NCBI RefSeq assembly: GCF_026586625.1
Contig: NZ_JAODIW010000006.1
Location: 436,996-500,995 of the forward strand
DNA from: Halobium salinum
GTDB lineage: Archaea > Halobacteriota > Halobacteria > Halobacteriales > Haloferacaceae
Direction of reading: 5' to 3'
DNA: 64,000 nucleotides
Shown here: in pieces, positions 32,120 through 45,446 of the stretch
Numbering within the stretch: position 1 is the first letter of the stretch
Layout of the letters: each line of letters begins with the position of its first letter
Notes under the pieces: model-generated
The model's database searches: none
What the model was told of the DNA's origin: nothing
The model's input: only the letters and a program-made list of their open reading frames with translations
Program-made: the position numbers and the translations under genes

Positions 32120-33754
32120 ATGAGTTTCGAGCCGCTCCGGTGGGTCCGCGACCGTCTCTCGGGACGTGCGGCGCGAGGAACTGACGCGGAATCGACGCCG
32201 TCGATGACGGACGGAGGCGTGGTCACCGTCGACGGCGACGGGGCCGGGACCGGCGAGTTCGACTTCCCTGCGTCCGAAGGCGCGGCGACCGGTGCGGACG
32301 TCGCGGGCGACGCGGACGAAGACGAACTCAACATCGACGACGACGTGCTCATCGACGGGATGGGGTCGCCCGTCTTCGTCGTCGACACGTCGGGAAGCGT
32401 CGTCGCGTGGAACCACAGCCTGGGACAGCTCACGGGCACCGGCGACGACGCCGCAATCGGGTGTGACCGGGTCAGCACGGTGTTCTACCCCGACGGCCGC
32501 GACACGCCGATGCTCGCCGAGAAGGTGCTCGACGCGCCGCAGCGCGCCGACGAGGCGTACGGTCTCGACGTCGAGGACCCCGAACTCCTCCTGTACGCCG
32601 ACAAGGAGGTGTACGTCGACCGCCACGGCGACGAGCGCCACCTCTCACACACCGCCATGCCGCTGTACGAGGGCGACGAGTTCGTCGCCGTCATCCAGAC
32701 GATTCAGGACCGCACGGAGGAGGTCTGTCGCACGGACGACGTGGAGGACCTCGTGGCCGAGGTCCAGCGGACGCTCCAGTCGCTCACCGACGGCCACCTC
32801 GAAGCGCGAGCGTCGTTCGACGCCTCCGACCGGGCGCTCGACGACCGACTCCTGCTCGTCGTCGACGAACTCAACGAGATGGCCGCGGCGTTCGAGGACC
32901 TCGCCGCGGACGTGGACGACGAGACCCGGACCATCGCGGCGGCCGTCGACCGCACCGCGGAGGCCGCCGACGACATCGCCCGCAACGTCGACGAGCAGAA
33001 CGCTCTGCTCGACGAGAGCACCGACGAGATGCAGACGTTCAGCGCGAACATGGAGGAGGTCGCCGCGACGGCCGACCAGGTCGACGCCGCGGCCGAGCAG
33101 GCCCGCGACGCGACTACCGAGGGCCTCGAAGCGAGCGCCGACGCCCGCGAGGCGACCGACGCCGTCGTCGACATCGGCGAGGACCTCGCGGGGAGCGTCG
33201 CCGACCTCGGCGAGCGCATGGACGACATTGAGGACGTCGTGGAGGTCATCTCCGACGTGGCAGAACAGACGAACCTGCTCGCGCTGAACGCGAACATCGA
33301 GGCCGCCCGCGCCGGCGAGGCCGGGAGCGGCTTCGCGGTCGTCGCCGACGAGGTGAAGAACCTCGCCGACGAGACGCGCGCCCACACCGAGCAGATCACG
33401 CAGGAGATAGAGGAACTGCAGTCACAGACCCAACAGACGGTCACGGCCGCCGACGAGTCCCACGAGCGCATCGACCTCGCGGGCGAGCAGATCGGCGAGA
33501 TGCTCACCTCCTTCGAGGAGATCGCCGACGCCATCGACGAGGCCGCGGACGGCGTCGCCGAGGTGTCCCGCGCGACCGACGACCAGGCCGCGACCGTCGA
33601 GGAACTCACCGCCACGCTGGAGACCGTCCGCGACCACGCCGCCGGCACCGAGGCGGCGACCCGCGAAATCGTCGACGCCACCGACGAGGGGAGCGACGCC
33701 GTCGACGCCCTCGCCGAGAACGTCGCCGCGCTGCGCGGCGAGCGAACGCGGTAG
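32120..33754 (+). CDS. Soluble methyl-accepting transducer with PAS domain
   Basis: A 544-residue cytoplasmic chemotaxis/phototaxis transducer (Htr type). No transmembrane helix is present. A disordered acidic N terminus (to about 75) precedes a PAS sensor domain (about 78-200, starting LIDGMGSPVFVVDTSGSVVAWN). Then come a HAMP-like linker and a long coiled coil with the conserved signalling hairpin EVISDVAEQTNLLALNANIEAARAGEAGSGFAVVADEVKNLA (about 375-418) that contacts CheA/CheW. Glu/Gln pairs flanking the tip may be methylation sites. No che genes are nearby. The ligand, possibly a redox cofactor in the PAS pocket, is unknown. Confidence 0.93.
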   Translation: MSFEPLRWVRDRLSGRAARGTDAESTPSMTDGGVVTVDGDGAGTGEFDFPASEGAATGADVAGDADEDELNIDDDVLIDGMGSPVFVVDTSGSVVAWNHSLGQLTGTGDDAAIGCDRVSTVFYPDGRDTPMLAEKVLDAPQRADEAYGLDVEDPELLLYADKEVYVDRHGDERHLSHTAMPLYEGDEFVAVIQTIQDRTEEVCRTDDVEDLVAEVQRTLQSLTDGHLEARASFDASDRALDDRLLLVVDELNEMAAAFEDLAADVDDETRTIAAAVDRTAEAADDIARNVDEQNALLDESTDEMQTFSANMEEVAATADQVDAAAEQARDATTEGLEASADAREATDAVVDIGEDLAGSVADLGERMDDIEDVVEVISDVAEQTNLLALNANIEAARAGEAGSGFAVVADEVKNLADETRAHTEQITQEIEELQSQTQQTVTAADESHERIDLAGEQIGEMLTSFEEIADAIDEAADGVAEVSRATDDQAATVEELTATLETVRDHAAGTEAATREIVDATDEGSDAVDALAENVAALRGERTR

Positions 33755-33817
33755 GACACCCCAGACGCGTCCCGTCGAGCCGTCGCTTTCTAACCCATCG
33801 CCGCCGAAGCGACGTCC

Positions 33818-34105
33818 ATGAGCGACGAAGCCGTCGACGCCGAGACCGACACCGTCCGCACCTGGTTCGTCGGGCGCGACTACAACGACCGCGACCTCAT
33901 CATCCTCACCTACGCCACGCCCGAGGGCGACGGCGTCTTCCGCAAGGAGCTCGCCTCACAGGTCATCGACAAGATGACCGTCACCGCGGCGGAAGACGTC
34001 GACCCCGACAACCTCGAAGTCATCGACGACCCCGAGGAACGGGAGCGATACGCCGAGGAGGTCGAGCGCGTCGCGAGCGAGCACGACCCGGACGACGAGA
34101 TTTGA
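33818..34105 (+). CDS. Small acidic conserved protein, function unknown
   Basis: A 95-residue protein, not recognised. It has a compact middle TVRTWFVGRDYNDRDLIILTYATPEGDGVFRKELASQVI with strand-helix character and a strongly acidic C-terminal helix (PEERERYAEEVERVASEHDPDDEI). TTTCTAAC (33787-33794) centred 27 bases before the ATG supports a leaderless start. It follows the transducer by 63 bases but has its own promoter, so a chemotaxis link is not implied. Confidence 0.72.
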   Translation: MSDEAVDAETDTVRTWFVGRDYNDRDLIILTYATPEGDGVFRKELASQVIDKMTVTAAEDVDPDNLEVIDDPEERERYAEEVERVASEHDPDDEI

Positions 34106-34129
34106 GTCGGCCGGCGGTGACCGACCGAC

Positions 34130-35359
34130 TCAGAGACGGTAGTACGCGGTGCCGTCCATCAGCCGGCGCTGGGTCCGCCCGACCGTCACCGAGCGGACTG
34201 TCGGCTCTGGTGCGCCGGCACGACCCACGTCGACGCCGACGGTCATCGTCCCCCGCGGGTGGCCGATAGTCACGCCGTCGCCGTCGACACCCCTTCCGTC
34301 TCCGTCCCGACCCGCGCTCCCCGCCTCGACTACCTCGTGGACCACCGTCCCCGGAAGCCGCGCCGCCGCGGCGGTACAGGCGGCGCTCGTCACCGCGTAC
34401 ACCGGGTGCATCGTCGGGAGGCTGGTGACGCGGGCGACGAGGTCGACCTCGTCGCCCGGGACCCGGTCGCCGTCGGTCGTCTCGTACCCCGTCGGCGGCG
34501 CGACGACCGCCAGCTTGGGGTAGTTCGGCGACTCGGCGAGGGCGTCGGCGGGGTCGTCGACGAAGCCGAGGTCGGCCGCGACCCGCCCGCGGAGGCGGTG
34601 GAGCCGCTTCATGAACTCGGCGTCGTCGTCGAGCGTCCCGGGGTGCTCGGTCGCCGTCACGCCCAGCGCGGGCGCTCGGACGAAGACGACCGGCGTGGTC
34701 ACGTCGACGACGCTGACCTCGACGGGGTGCCGGTCGTCGGGGTCGTCGGGACCGCCGGCGTCGACCGCGACGACGCCCGAACCGTCGCCGACGCCGACAT
34801 CGGTCGTCGGCCCGCCGAGCGGAAACAGCGCGCCGGTCATTGCGCCCGCCGGGTCGAGAAAGCTCGTATCGACGCGGGCGCCGGTGCCGGGGACGCCGTG
34901 GACGACGTAGTCGCCGCGGGTCGCCGCCCGGCCACCCGCGAGGGGGACGCGCTGGTCGAGCAGGGCGTCGGTGTTGGTGTTGTGGAGGCGGAGGGTGACG
35001 TGGTCGGCGCTCTCACCCACCTCGACCAGCCCGTCGTCGACGGCGAACGCGCCGACGCCCGAGGTCATGTTTCCGCAGTTGCCGTCGTAATCTATCTCCC
35101 CCTTCTCGATGCCGACCTGCCCGAACGTGTACGAGAGGTCCGCGTCCGGGCGTTCCGGCGGCCCGACGACCACTAGTTTGGAGGTGGTCGGCGTGGCGCC
35201 GCCGACGCCGTCGACCTGTCTCGCCCCCGGACTTCCGAACACGGCGAGGAGGGCCTCGTCCCGTCTCCTCGGGTCCTCGGGGAGCGCGTCCCGCCGCACG
35301 AAGACGCCCTTGCTGGTACCGCCGCGGACGAGCGCGCAGTCGAGTCCCTGCTGGTCCAT
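34130..35359 (-). CDS. PrpF-family isomerase
   Basis: A 409-residue protein of the PrpF family (diaminopimelate-epimerase fold), whose members isomerise aconitate-like or oxalomesaconate-like acids. The N terminus is typical: [40 protein letters not shown] and [20 protein letters not shown] carry the two catalytic-region signatures (the latter with the cysteine base). No prpC, prpD or gallate-pathway genes surround it, so the true substrate is unknown. GCTTTTTC about 28 bases upstream supports the ATG. It converges on the small acidic gene. Confidence 0.85.
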   Translation of the reverse strand: MDQQGLDCALVRGGTSKGVFVRRDALPEDPRRRDEALLAVFGSPGARQVDGVGGATPTTSKLVVVGPPERPDADLSYTFGQVGIEKGEIDYDGNCGNMTSGVGAFAVDDGLVEVGESADHVTLRLHNTNTDALLDQRVPLAGGRAATRGDYVVHGVPGTGARVDTSFLDPAGAMTGALFPLGGPTTDVGVGDGSGVVAVDAGGPDDPDDRHPVEVSVVDVTTPVVFVRAPALGVTATEHPGTLDDDAEFMKRLHRLRGRVAADLGFVDDPADALAESPNYPKLAVVAPPTGYETTDGDRVPGDEVDLVARVTSLPTMHPVYAVTSAACTAAAARLPGTVVHEVVEAGSAGRDGDGRGVDGDGVTIGHPRGTMTVGVDVGRAGAPEPTVRSVTVGRTQRRLMDGTAYYRL

Positions 35360-35472
35360 CGCTCCGAGTGCGAGCGCCGCGGTGAAAAAGCTCCGTCGGG
35401 CGTCGGCCGGAGCGCCTCGTCGGCCGCCGTCGCCTCCGCCGTCACGCGCCCGTCGGACGGAGTCCGAACACC

Positions 35473-35478
35473 TTTATT
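35473..35478 (+). promoter_or_regulatory. TATA element deciding the ABC ATPase start
   Basis: TTTATT at 35473-35478 is centred 26-27 bases before the ATG at 35502. The earlier in-frame ATG at 35481 lies only three bases past the element and cannot be on its transcript, so 35502 is taken as the leaderless start. Confidence 0.7.
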
Positions 35479-35501
35479 CCATGACCGGGCTACCGGACCC
35501 C

Positions 35502-36488
35502 ATGACCGCCATCGAACTGTCGGGCGTGACCAAACGGTTCGGCGACGTCACGGCCGTCGACGGGCTCGACCTCACGGTGTCGGAGGGCGAGGTGTTCGGC
35601 TTCCTCGGCCCCAACGGCGCCGGGAAGTCGACGACGATAAACATGGTCCTCGACTTCGTCCGGCCGACGTCGGGCGAGGTGCGCGTGCTCGGACGCGACG
35701 CGCAGGCCGAGAGCGTCGCCGTGCGCGAGCGCACCGGCGTCCTCCCGGAGGGGTTCGACGTGTACGAGCGGCTCACCGGCCGCCAGCACGTCGCGTTCGC
35801 GGCCGAGTCGAAGGGCGTCGACCTCGACCCGGACGCGATGCTCGAACGGGTCGGCATCGCCGACGCCGCCGACCGCAAGGCCGGGGGCTACTCGAAGGGG
35901 ATGCGCCAGCGTCTCGCCCTCGGGATGGCCCTCGTCGGCGAACCCGACCTGCTCATCCTCGACGAACCCTCCTCGGGGCTGGACCCCGCGGGCGCGAAGG
36001 AGATGCGCGAAATCGTCCGCACCGAGGCCGACCGCGGCGCGACGGTGTTCTTCTCGTCACACGTGCTGGGGCAGGTCGAGGCCATCTGCGACCGCGTCGG
36101 CATCATGCGCGACGGCGAGATGGTCGCCACCGACACCGTCGAGGGGCTCCGCGAGGCCGCCGGCGGCGAGGCGACACTCGTCGTCTCCACAGACGGCGTC
36201 CCGGCGGACGCCATCAAGGCCGTCCGCGCGCTCCCGGGCGTCTCCACCGCACGCGCCGACGGTAACACCGTCACCGTCGCCTGCGACGACGACGCGAAGA
36301 CGGGCGTCATCTCGACGCTCGAAGACAACGGCGCCTCGGTCTCGGACTTCGAGACCCGCGAAGCCTCCCTCGAGGACCTCTTCATCGCGTACACGGAGAA
36401 CGGGGTCGAGAGCCCCCGCCGGTCCGAGAGTACGGACGCCTCCGACCACGAGCGGGACGCCGAGAACGAGTCGGAGGTGGAGGCATGA
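35502..36488 (+). CDS. ABC transporter ATP-binding protein
   Basis: A 328-residue ABC ATPase of the ABC-2 exporter type. Walker A GPNGAGKS is at 36-43, Q-loop replaced by a TGVLPEGFDVYERLTGRQH region (about 78-96), signature YSKGMRQ at 130-136, Walker B LLILDEP at 150-156, and the H-loop in FFSSH. A C-terminal domain of about 110 residues (ATLVVSTDGVPADAIKAVRALPGV..., SDFETREASLEDLFIAYT) is typical of drug, Na or NosF-like exporters. It overlaps the permease gene by four bases (ATGA), so both are made together. Confidence 0.92.
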   Translation: MTAIELSGVTKRFGDVTAVDGLDLTVSEGEVFGFLGPNGAGKSTTINMVLDFVRPTSGEVRVLGRDAQAESVAVRERTGVLPEGFDVYERLTGRQHVAFAAESKGVDLDPDAMLERVGIADAADRKAGGYSKGMRQRLALGMALVGEPDLLILDEPSSGLDPAGAKEMREIVRTEADRGATVFFSSHVLGQVEAICDRVGIMRDGEMVATDTVEGLREAAGGEATLVVSTDGVPADAIKAVRALPGVSTARADGNTVTVACDDDAKTGVISTLEDNGASVSDFETREASLEDLFIAYTENGVESPRRSESTDASDHERDAENESEVEA

Positions 36489-37384
36489 GCTGGGGGGCCG
36501 TCGCTCGGAAGGACTTCCAGGACGCCGTCCGCTCCCGGTGGATTTGGGTACTCTCGGCGCTGTTCGTCGCGATGTTCGCCGGCTCCGCGGCGCTCCGATT
36601 CGTCCTCGGGAGCGGGAACGCCTCCGCCCAGCAGAACGCCGGCATCGTCGTCCTCTTCGTCCAGTTCATGTCGGACGGCGCCGCCCTGCTCGTCCCCCTC
36701 ATCGCCATCGTCGTCGGGTACGCGGCCATCGTCGGCGAGCGCGAGTCGGGGACGCTCAAACTGCTGCTCTCGTTGCCACACTCGCGCGTCGACGTGGTCG
36801 CCGGGAAGGTGCTCGGCCGGAGCGGCGTGATGGCGCTGCCCGTGCTTCTCGGCTTCCTCATCGCCGGCGTCGTGCTCCTGCCCGCCGCGAACGGGTTCGC
36901 CCTCGGGACGTTCGTCGGCTTCGCACTCCTGACGGTGCTGCTCGCGGTCGTCTTCGTCGGCATCGCGGTCGGCATCTCGGCGGCCGCCAACACCAGCCGT
37001 CAGGCGGTCGTCGCCGCCGTCTCCGTCTTCGTCATGTCGACGACCCTCTGGGGCCCGGTCACCGGCCAGCTCGCCGGCGGAATCAAGGACCTCTTCGGTC
37101 TCGACCCGGCCGGGAAGATTCGCGTCCAGCTGTTCCTGAAGCTGCTCAACCCCGTCGCCTCCTACAAGACGCTCGTCACATCGCTGATTCCCGGTGTGAC
37201 CCCGGTCGACGCCCGGGTCGACCTGTTCAGCTTCTTCATCTTCCGTCCGCCGGGCATCGGCGAGGCGTTCGGCGACTCGCTCCCGCTTTACTTCTCGGAC
37301 CCGTTCGTCGTCGTCTACCTGCTGTTCTGGCTGGTCGTCCCCGTCGGCGTCGGGGCGCTCCTGTTCGAGCAGGCCGACCTCTAA
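36485..37384 (+). CDS. ABC-2 type permease
   Basis: A 299-residue membrane partner of the ATPase encoded just upstream. It starts SWGAVARKDFQDAVRSRWIWVLSALFVAMFAG, the usual amphipathic entry and first helix of NosY-like ABC-2 permeases, then has five more helices, including ALLVPLIAIVVGYAAIVGERESGTLKLLLSLPHSRVDVVAGKVLG, a segment conserved in the family. An external loop (about 195-275) separates the last helices. The substrate is unknown; related pairs export copper-cofactor parts, lipids, antibiotics or sodium. Confidence 0.88.
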   Translation: MSWGAVARKDFQDAVRSRWIWVLSALFVAMFAGSAALRFVLGSGNASAQQNAGIVVLFVQFMSDGAALLVPLIAIVVGYAAIVGERESGTLKLLLSLPHSRVDVVAGKVLGRSGVMALPVLLGFLIAGVVLLPAANGFALGTFVGFALLTVLLAVVFVGIAVGISAAANTSRQAVVAAVSVFVMSTTLWGPVTGQLAGGIKDLFGLDPAGKIRVQLFLKLLNPVASYKTLVTSLIPGVTPVDARVDLFSFFIFRPPGIGEAFGDSLPLYFSDPFVVVYLLFWLVVPVGVGALLFEQADL

Positions 37385-37391
37385 GACCCAC

Positions 37392-37447
37392 CTTTCTTCG
37401 CCGGGGGCGTCGCGCGCCTCCGGCGCGCTCGACCCCCGACAAGAAAG
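37392..37447. terminator. Long inverted repeat between convergent ABC operon and ligA
   Basis: Outer arms CTTTCTT (37392-37398) and AAGAAAG (37441-37447) enclose GC-rich inner arms (GGGGG...GCGCGCC with GGCGCGC...CCCCC) around a TCC turn. The whole forms an imperfect hairpin of about 56 bases. Because it sits between two converging units it is a good candidate for bidirectional termination. The rest of the 186-base gap shows nothing else. Confidence 0.5.
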
Positions 37448-37570
37448 CTGGACCAAAGAAGAGCCGCTCGTTCGGGCCTCCGACCCTCACTCGCGGTCGA
37501 CGACGCTGGACGACGACCGCCACCGCCACCGCACCCGCGACTCTAAACTACCGCCACCGTCCAACCTCCG

Positions 37571-41204
<3,634 letters not shown>

Positions 41205-41325
41205 GGTAGCACGGTCGGGTCGGCGGGGGTTAACTGTTTTCCGCGGTGCGGAGGTGGAATTAGCCCGCGACCGGAGGGGGAACTAAGCCGAAGGCGCCCC
41301 GTGGGAGGGACGTGAGGACCGTTCG

Positions 41326-42066
41326 ATGACGATGGACACGGACGGCGAGCCGGACGGCGGACGAGTCGGGGACGGGTCGGTCGAGGGGCCCTCGCTTCGC
41401 CGGGAGGCGCGGGCGACGCTCGACGCCCAGCTCGACGCGTTGGCGGCGCTCGACCGGAAGGCGCTCCGCCTGCTCCAGTTCACGGCGGCGGTCGTGAGCG
41501 CCGTCGCCGCCGTGCTCTCGCTGGCGTCGGGGCCGGCCACCGTGCGGGCGGCGAACGCCTACGTCGCCACCGGCGTCGGCGCCCTCCTCCTCGCGGCGCT
41601 GACGGCGACGACCGCCTACGCGGCCACCCCGCGGGTCGTCGGCCTCGACGCCGACGGGCTGGAGCGCGCGCTCGCCCTCTCGGGAGCGGAGCGGACCGAG
41701 GCGCTCGTCCGCGGCTACGCGGAGTGGATACGCTACAACGCGGCCGCGAACCGCCGGGCGGGGTTCGCGGTCACGGTCGCGTCGCTACTGGTCGCCGGCG
41801 CGACGGTGGCGCTCGGCCTCGGCGTCGTCCGCGCCTTCGGCGGGCCCCTCCCGGTCGTCGTCCCGGTGCTCGCCGCGGTGGCGTTCGTCGTAAGCGCCGC
41901 CCTCGCGGGCGTTCACCGCCAGGCCCGCCGCGTCGTCGCGGCCGACGGGCCGACGGAGCGCCCCGAGGTGCCGGCCGGACGCATCAGTCCGCAGTCGATG
42001 GACACCGACTCCCGACCGCTGAGCGGTCAGCGGGTGGGTCCCGCCGACGGTCGGGACGGTGAGTGA
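41326..42066 (+). CDS. Four-helix membrane protein, function unknown
   Basis: A 246-residue protein, not recognised. After an acidic N terminus (to about 40), two helix hairpins appear: LLQFTAAVVSAVAAVLSLA plus ANAYVATGVGALLLAALTATTAYA, and then, after a soluble loop of about 45 residues (GLDADGLERALALSGAERTEALVRGYAEWIRYNAAANRR), FAVTVASLLVAGATVALGLGVV plus VVVPVLAAVAFVVSAALAGV. The C-terminal tail is hydrophilic. The arrangement of two hairpins around a helical loop resembles small membrane proteins seen in signalling contexts, but no family is confirmed. Confidence 0.68.
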   Translation: MTMDTDGEPDGGRVGDGSVEGPSLRREARATLDAQLDALAALDRKALRLLQFTAAVVSAVAAVLSLASGPATVRAANAYVATGVGALLLAALTATTAYAATPRVVGLDADGLERALALSGAERTEALVRGYAEWIRYNAAANRRAGFAVTVASLLVAGATVALGLGVVRAFGGPLPVVVPVLAAVAFVVSAALAGVHRQARRVVAADGPTERPEVPAGRISPQSMDTDSRPLSGQRVGPADGRDGE

Positions 42067-42215
42067 GCCTCGGACCGAGCAGCCGGTGCCGACACCAAGT
42101 CATTCAAGAAAACGCGAATTTCCACTCGAAACGAAGGGGTTGAGGGTCCGGCGACGCTCGCAACGATTTCCGTAACTGCGGGTTATAAGCATCTCCAGCT
42201 ATATGCACCTCACAC

Positions 42216-43505
42216 ATGAGCGACGACGGTTTCCGGACCCGTAGTCTCCACACCGGGCAGCGGCCGGACCCCGAGACGGGAGCGCTGGCCCCGCCCATCT
42301 ATCAGACCACGTCGTACGTGTTCGAGGACGCCGACCACGCGGCCGACCTCTACGCCCTCGACGCCGAGGGGGACGTGTACTCGCGTATCTCCAATCCGAC
42401 GGTCGGAGTGCTGGAGGACCGCCTCGCGGACCTCGAAGGAGCGGTCGGCGCCGTCGCCACCGCCTCGGGGATGGCCGCCATCGACTCGGCGACTACCCTG
42501 CTGGCCGAGACCGGCGACAACGTCGTCGCCAGCGCCGACATGTACGGCGGCACCTCCTCGTACTTCACGAAGACCGCCTCCCGGCGCGGCGTCGAGACGC
42601 GCGTCGTCGAGACGCTCGACTACGACGCCTACGCCGACGCCATCGACGACGACACGGCGTTCGTCCACGTCGAGACGGTCGCCAACCCGTCGCTGAAGAC
42701 GCCGGACTTCGAACGCCTCGCCGAAGTCGCACACGACCACGCCGTCCCGCTGGTCGTCGACAACACGTTCGGCACGCCCGCACTCTGTCGACCGCTCGAA
42801 CACGGCGCCGACATCGTCTGGGAGTCGACGACGAAGTGGATTCACGGCTCGGGCACCACCATCGGCGGCATTCTGGTCGACGGCGGGACGTTCCCGTGGG
42901 ACCACCCCGACGCCGACTACCCCGAACTGTCGGGCGAGAACCCCGCCTTCGGCGTCGACTTCGCCGAACGCTTCGGGGAGCGGGCGTTCACCATGGCCGC
43001 CCGCCACCGTGCCGTGCGGTCGCTCGGCAACCAGCAGTCACCCTTCGACGCCTGGCAGACCCTCCAGGGGTTGGAGACGCTCCCCATCCGGATGGAGAAA
43101 CACTGCGAGAACGCCCGCGAGGTCGCCGAGGCCCTGCGTGCACACCCCGACGTGGCGTGGGTGACGTACCCGGGGTTCGAGGACCACCCGACCCACGACA
43201 ACGCCGCGCGCTACCTCGACGGCGGGTTCGGCGGGATGGTCACCTTCGGACTCGAAGACGGGTTCGAGGCCGCCAAGCGCCTCTGCGAGGCGGTCGAACT
43301 CGCCTCCTTCCTCGCGAACATCGGGGACGCGAAGACCCTCGTCATCCACCCGGCGTCGACGACCCACGCCCAGTTGAGCGAGGCGGAACAGCGCGCCGCC
43401 GGCGTCGACCCCTCGATGCTCCGGCTCTCGGTGGGCATCGAGGACGCCGCGGACATCGTCGCCGACTTGGAGCAGGGCATCGAACGGGCGACGGATGGAC
43501 GGTGA
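42216..43505 (+). CDS. metY: O-acetylhomoserine aminocarboxypropyltransferase (sulfhydrylase)
   Basis: PLP enzyme that makes homocysteine directly from O-acetylhomoserine and sulfide. The 429-residue protein belongs to the Cys/Met-metabolism fold: LHTGQRPDPETGALAPPIYQTTSYVF, YSRISNPTVGVLE, ASADMYGGTSSYF, and the PLP lysine K207 in ESTTKWIHGSG. The length and the FGVDFAERFGERAFTMAARHRAVRSLG insertion favour MetY over cystathionine gamma-synthase. TTATAA about 30 bases upstream fits a near-leaderless start. metX follows 21 bases later and supplies its substrate. Confidence 0.92.
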   Translation: MSDDGFRTRSLHTGQRPDPETGALAPPIYQTTSYVFEDADHAADLYALDAEGDVYSRISNPTVGVLEDRLADLEGAVGAVATASGMAAIDSATTLLAETGDNVVASADMYGGTSSYFTKTASRRGVETRVVETLDYDAYADAIDDDTAFVHVETVANPSLKTPDFERLAEVAHDHAVPLVVDNTFGTPALCRPLEHGADIVWESTTKWIHGSGTTIGGILVDGGTFPWDHPDADYPELSGENPAFGVDFAERFGERAFTMAARHRAVRSLGNQQSPFDAWQTLQGLETLPIRMEKHCENAREVAEALRAHPDVAWVTYPGFEDHPTHDNAARYLDGGFGGMVTFGLEDGFEAAKRLCEAVELASFLANIGDAKTLVIHPASTTHAQLSEAEQRAAGVDPSMLRLSVGIEDAADIVADLEQGIERATDGR

Positions 43506-43514
43506 GCGACCGAT

Positions 43515-43522
43515 GGAGGTGA
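43515..43522 (+). promoter_or_regulatory. Strong ribosome binding site of metX
   Basis: GGAGGTGA at 43515-43522, four bases before the metX ATG, is a full match to the archaeal 16S rRNA 3' end. This is unlike most genes here, which look leaderless, and indicates that metX is translated as the second gene of the metY-metX mRNA. Confidence 0.75.
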
Positions 43523-43526
43523 CCCA

Positions 43527-44795
43527 ATGAGCGTAGCGGTCGACCGCGACGTCCGCGACCTCGGCGAGTTCCGCTTCGACTGCGGGGAGTCCGTGCCGAG
43601 CTTGGCGGTCGCCTACGAGGCCTACGGCGAGTTCGACGGCGACAACGCGATTCTGGTGTGTCACGCGCTCACCGGGAGCCAGAACGTCGCGACCCACCGG
43701 AGCGGCCGTGGCGCCGCCGACGACGCCGACACCATCGACGCCCCACACGACCCCGCCGGGCAGGCCGGCGCGTGGTGGAACGACATCGTCGGCCCGGGGA
43801 AGGCCGTCGACACCACCGAGTACTACGTCGTCTGCGCGAACGTTCCCGGCTCCTGCTACGGCACGTCCGGCCCCGCGAGCGAGGCGCCGGACGGCGAGCC
43901 GTGGGGCACGGACTTCCCGCCCGTGACCGTCGGCGACTGGACGCGCGCCCAGCGTCGCCTGCTCGACGACCTCGGGGTCGGGCGACTCCACGCCGTCGTC
44001 GGCGGCAGCGTCGGCGGGATGAACGCCCTCGACTGGGCCCAGCGCTACCCCGACGACGTGCGCCGGGTCGTGCCCGTCGCCGCCGCCGCCCGCCTCGACC
44101 CGCAGTGTCTCGGCATCGACGCCGTGGCGCGTCGGGCCATCACGTCGGACCCGAACTGGAACGGCGGCGACTACTACGGCGACGAGCAGGACCGGCCGGA
44201 CCAGGGGCTCGGGCTGGCTCGCCAGCTGGGCCACGTGATGTACCTCTCGAAAGCCTCCATGGCGGACAAGTTCGGCCGGCGCTCGGCGGTTCGGGGCGGG
44301 TCGGCGGGCGGAGAGCTGTTCCCCGCGGACCCCGGGGCGGCGTTCTTCCCGTACCGCGACGTGGAGTCGTATCTGGACTACCAGGCCGAGTCGTTCGTCG
44401 ACCGCTTCGACGCGAACTCGTATCTGTACCTGACGCGGGCGATGGACGACTACGACCTCGCCGAGGGGTACGAGTCCGACGCCGCCGCGCTGGGGGCGTT
44501 CGAGGGCGAGGCGCTGTTGCTCTCCTTCACCGGCGACTGGCACTTCACGACCGAGCAGTCCGAGGCGCTCGCGGAGGCGTTCCGGGAGTCGGAGGTGCCC
44601 GTCGCGCACCACGTCGTCGACTCGGACCACGGCCACGACGCGTTCCTCGTGGAGCCCGAGCGAGTGGGGCCGCCGCTCCGGGACTTCTTGAGCGAGGGTG
44701 TCGAGGGGAAGGCGGTGTCGGATACGGCCGAGGACGACGAAGACGTGGGCGGGTCGGAGTACGCACCCGTTCACAACTCGTTGTTCTCGGGTTAG
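43527..44795 (+). CDS. metX: Homoserine O-acetyltransferase
   Basis: Alpha/beta-hydrolase-fold enzyme that acetylates homoserine, the first dedicated methionine step. The 422-residue protein has [14 protein letters not shown] (43-56), the oxyanion/nucleophile elbow [13 protein letters not shown] with S161, and the late catalytic Asp/His in [11 protein letters not shown] and [14 protein letters not shown] charged insertion around 195-270 is longer than in bacterial MetX. It is co-transcribed with metY; together they carry homoserine to homocysteine. The C-terminal acidic tail ([20 protein letters not shown]) is a halophilic extension. Confidence 0.93.
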   Translation: MSVAVDRDVRDLGEFRFDCGESVPSLAVAYEAYGEFDGDNAILVCHALTGSQNVATHRSGRGAADDADTIDAPHDPAGQAGAWWNDIVGPGKAVDTTEYYVVCANVPGSCYGTSGPASEAPDGEPWGTDFPPVTVGDWTRAQRRLLDDLGVGRLHAVVGGSVGGMNALDWAQRYPDDVRRVVPVAAAARLDPQCLGIDAVARRAITSDPNWNGGDYYGDEQDRPDQGLGLARQLGHVMYLSKASMADKFGRRSAVRGGSAGGELFPADPGAAFFPYRDVESYLDYQAESFVDRFDANSYLYLTRAMDDYDLAEGYESDAAALGAFEGEALLLSFTGDWHFTTEQSEALAEAFRESEVPVAHHVVDSDHGHDAFLVEPERVGPPLRDFLSEGVEGKAVSDTAEDDEDVGGSEYAPVHNSLFSG

Positions 44796-44956
44796 TTCCG
44801 GTCGTCGGTGGGGCCGTCTCGGGCGGTTCGTCCGACCGCGGTCGCCGTCCTCGGTTAGGGGATGGCGGAAGGCGACCGGTTCTCACCGGTGGTGAGGATC
44901 TCCTTTCTTTCATCCCAATATGTGGTGACTCAGCTCCTAGAGACAGAGCGTGTCTC

Positions 44957-45205
44957 TCATTCCCGGTAGTAGATTAGTTGAAGCCCGATTACCAAGAACA
45001 CCGCTCCGACCACTATAATCAACAATCCGAATGCCCATACGGAATGGCCACCAGCAGGCGTCGGCCCCGGCGATGGGGGTGTGAAAATGTCGATGAGAAT
45101 GGGAACTACAACGTACCAGAGTCCAACTACGGTGATGACTCCCCCGACTAGCATCGATAGAGTTCCAGCGATTGATGCGGAGACCCATCTCTTGATTAGT
45201 TCCAT
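44957..45205 (-). CDS. Small two-helix membrane protein in an AT-richer islet
   Basis: An 82-residue protein, not recognised: MELIKRWVSASIAGTLSMLVGGVITVVGLWYVVVPILIDIF, then a Pro/Gly external loop (TPPSPGPTPAGGHS) and a second helix VWAFGLLIIVVGAVFLVIGLQLIYYRE. The amino-acid composition (Ile, Leu, Val; few acidic residues) and codon usage (AT-ending codons) differ from all neighbours. CATATG/ATAG-rich DNA about 25 bases upstream can serve as promoter. The gene probably came by recent transfer, for example from a virus or plasmid. Confidence 0.65.
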   Translation of the reverse strand: MELIKRWVSASIAGTLSMLVGGVITVVGLWYVVVPILIDIFTPPSPGPTPAGGHSVWAFGLLIIVVGAVFLVIGLQLIYYRE

Positions 45206-45446
45206 ATTTGTTGTTTTTGGTCATATGCTATCTAGTCAGATGTCATATAACTGTTAGCGACTCATTCGGAAGCTCTGCTAGATACGCGGCACGTCTCTAG
45301 AAGCTGTGTCATAGCGAACGGTAGTGAAATTAAGTCGTGCTGTGTCTCGCAAGGTCCCGTGCGAGGAGCCGGGGCACACCACCACACCCACCACCACACA
45401 TCCAGAAGCCCTATGCCGCATCGCCGCCACCGGCGAGATAGAACCC

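Noticed and set aside
43038-44774. Long minus-strand frame opposite metY-metX
   Set aside because: It is the shadow of two well-supported plus-strand enzymes and has no recognisable domain.
44937-45224. Alternative 95-residue frame overlapping the small membrane gene
   Set aside because: It has no membrane or domain pattern; the 82-residue frame gives two clean helices and a sensible start.
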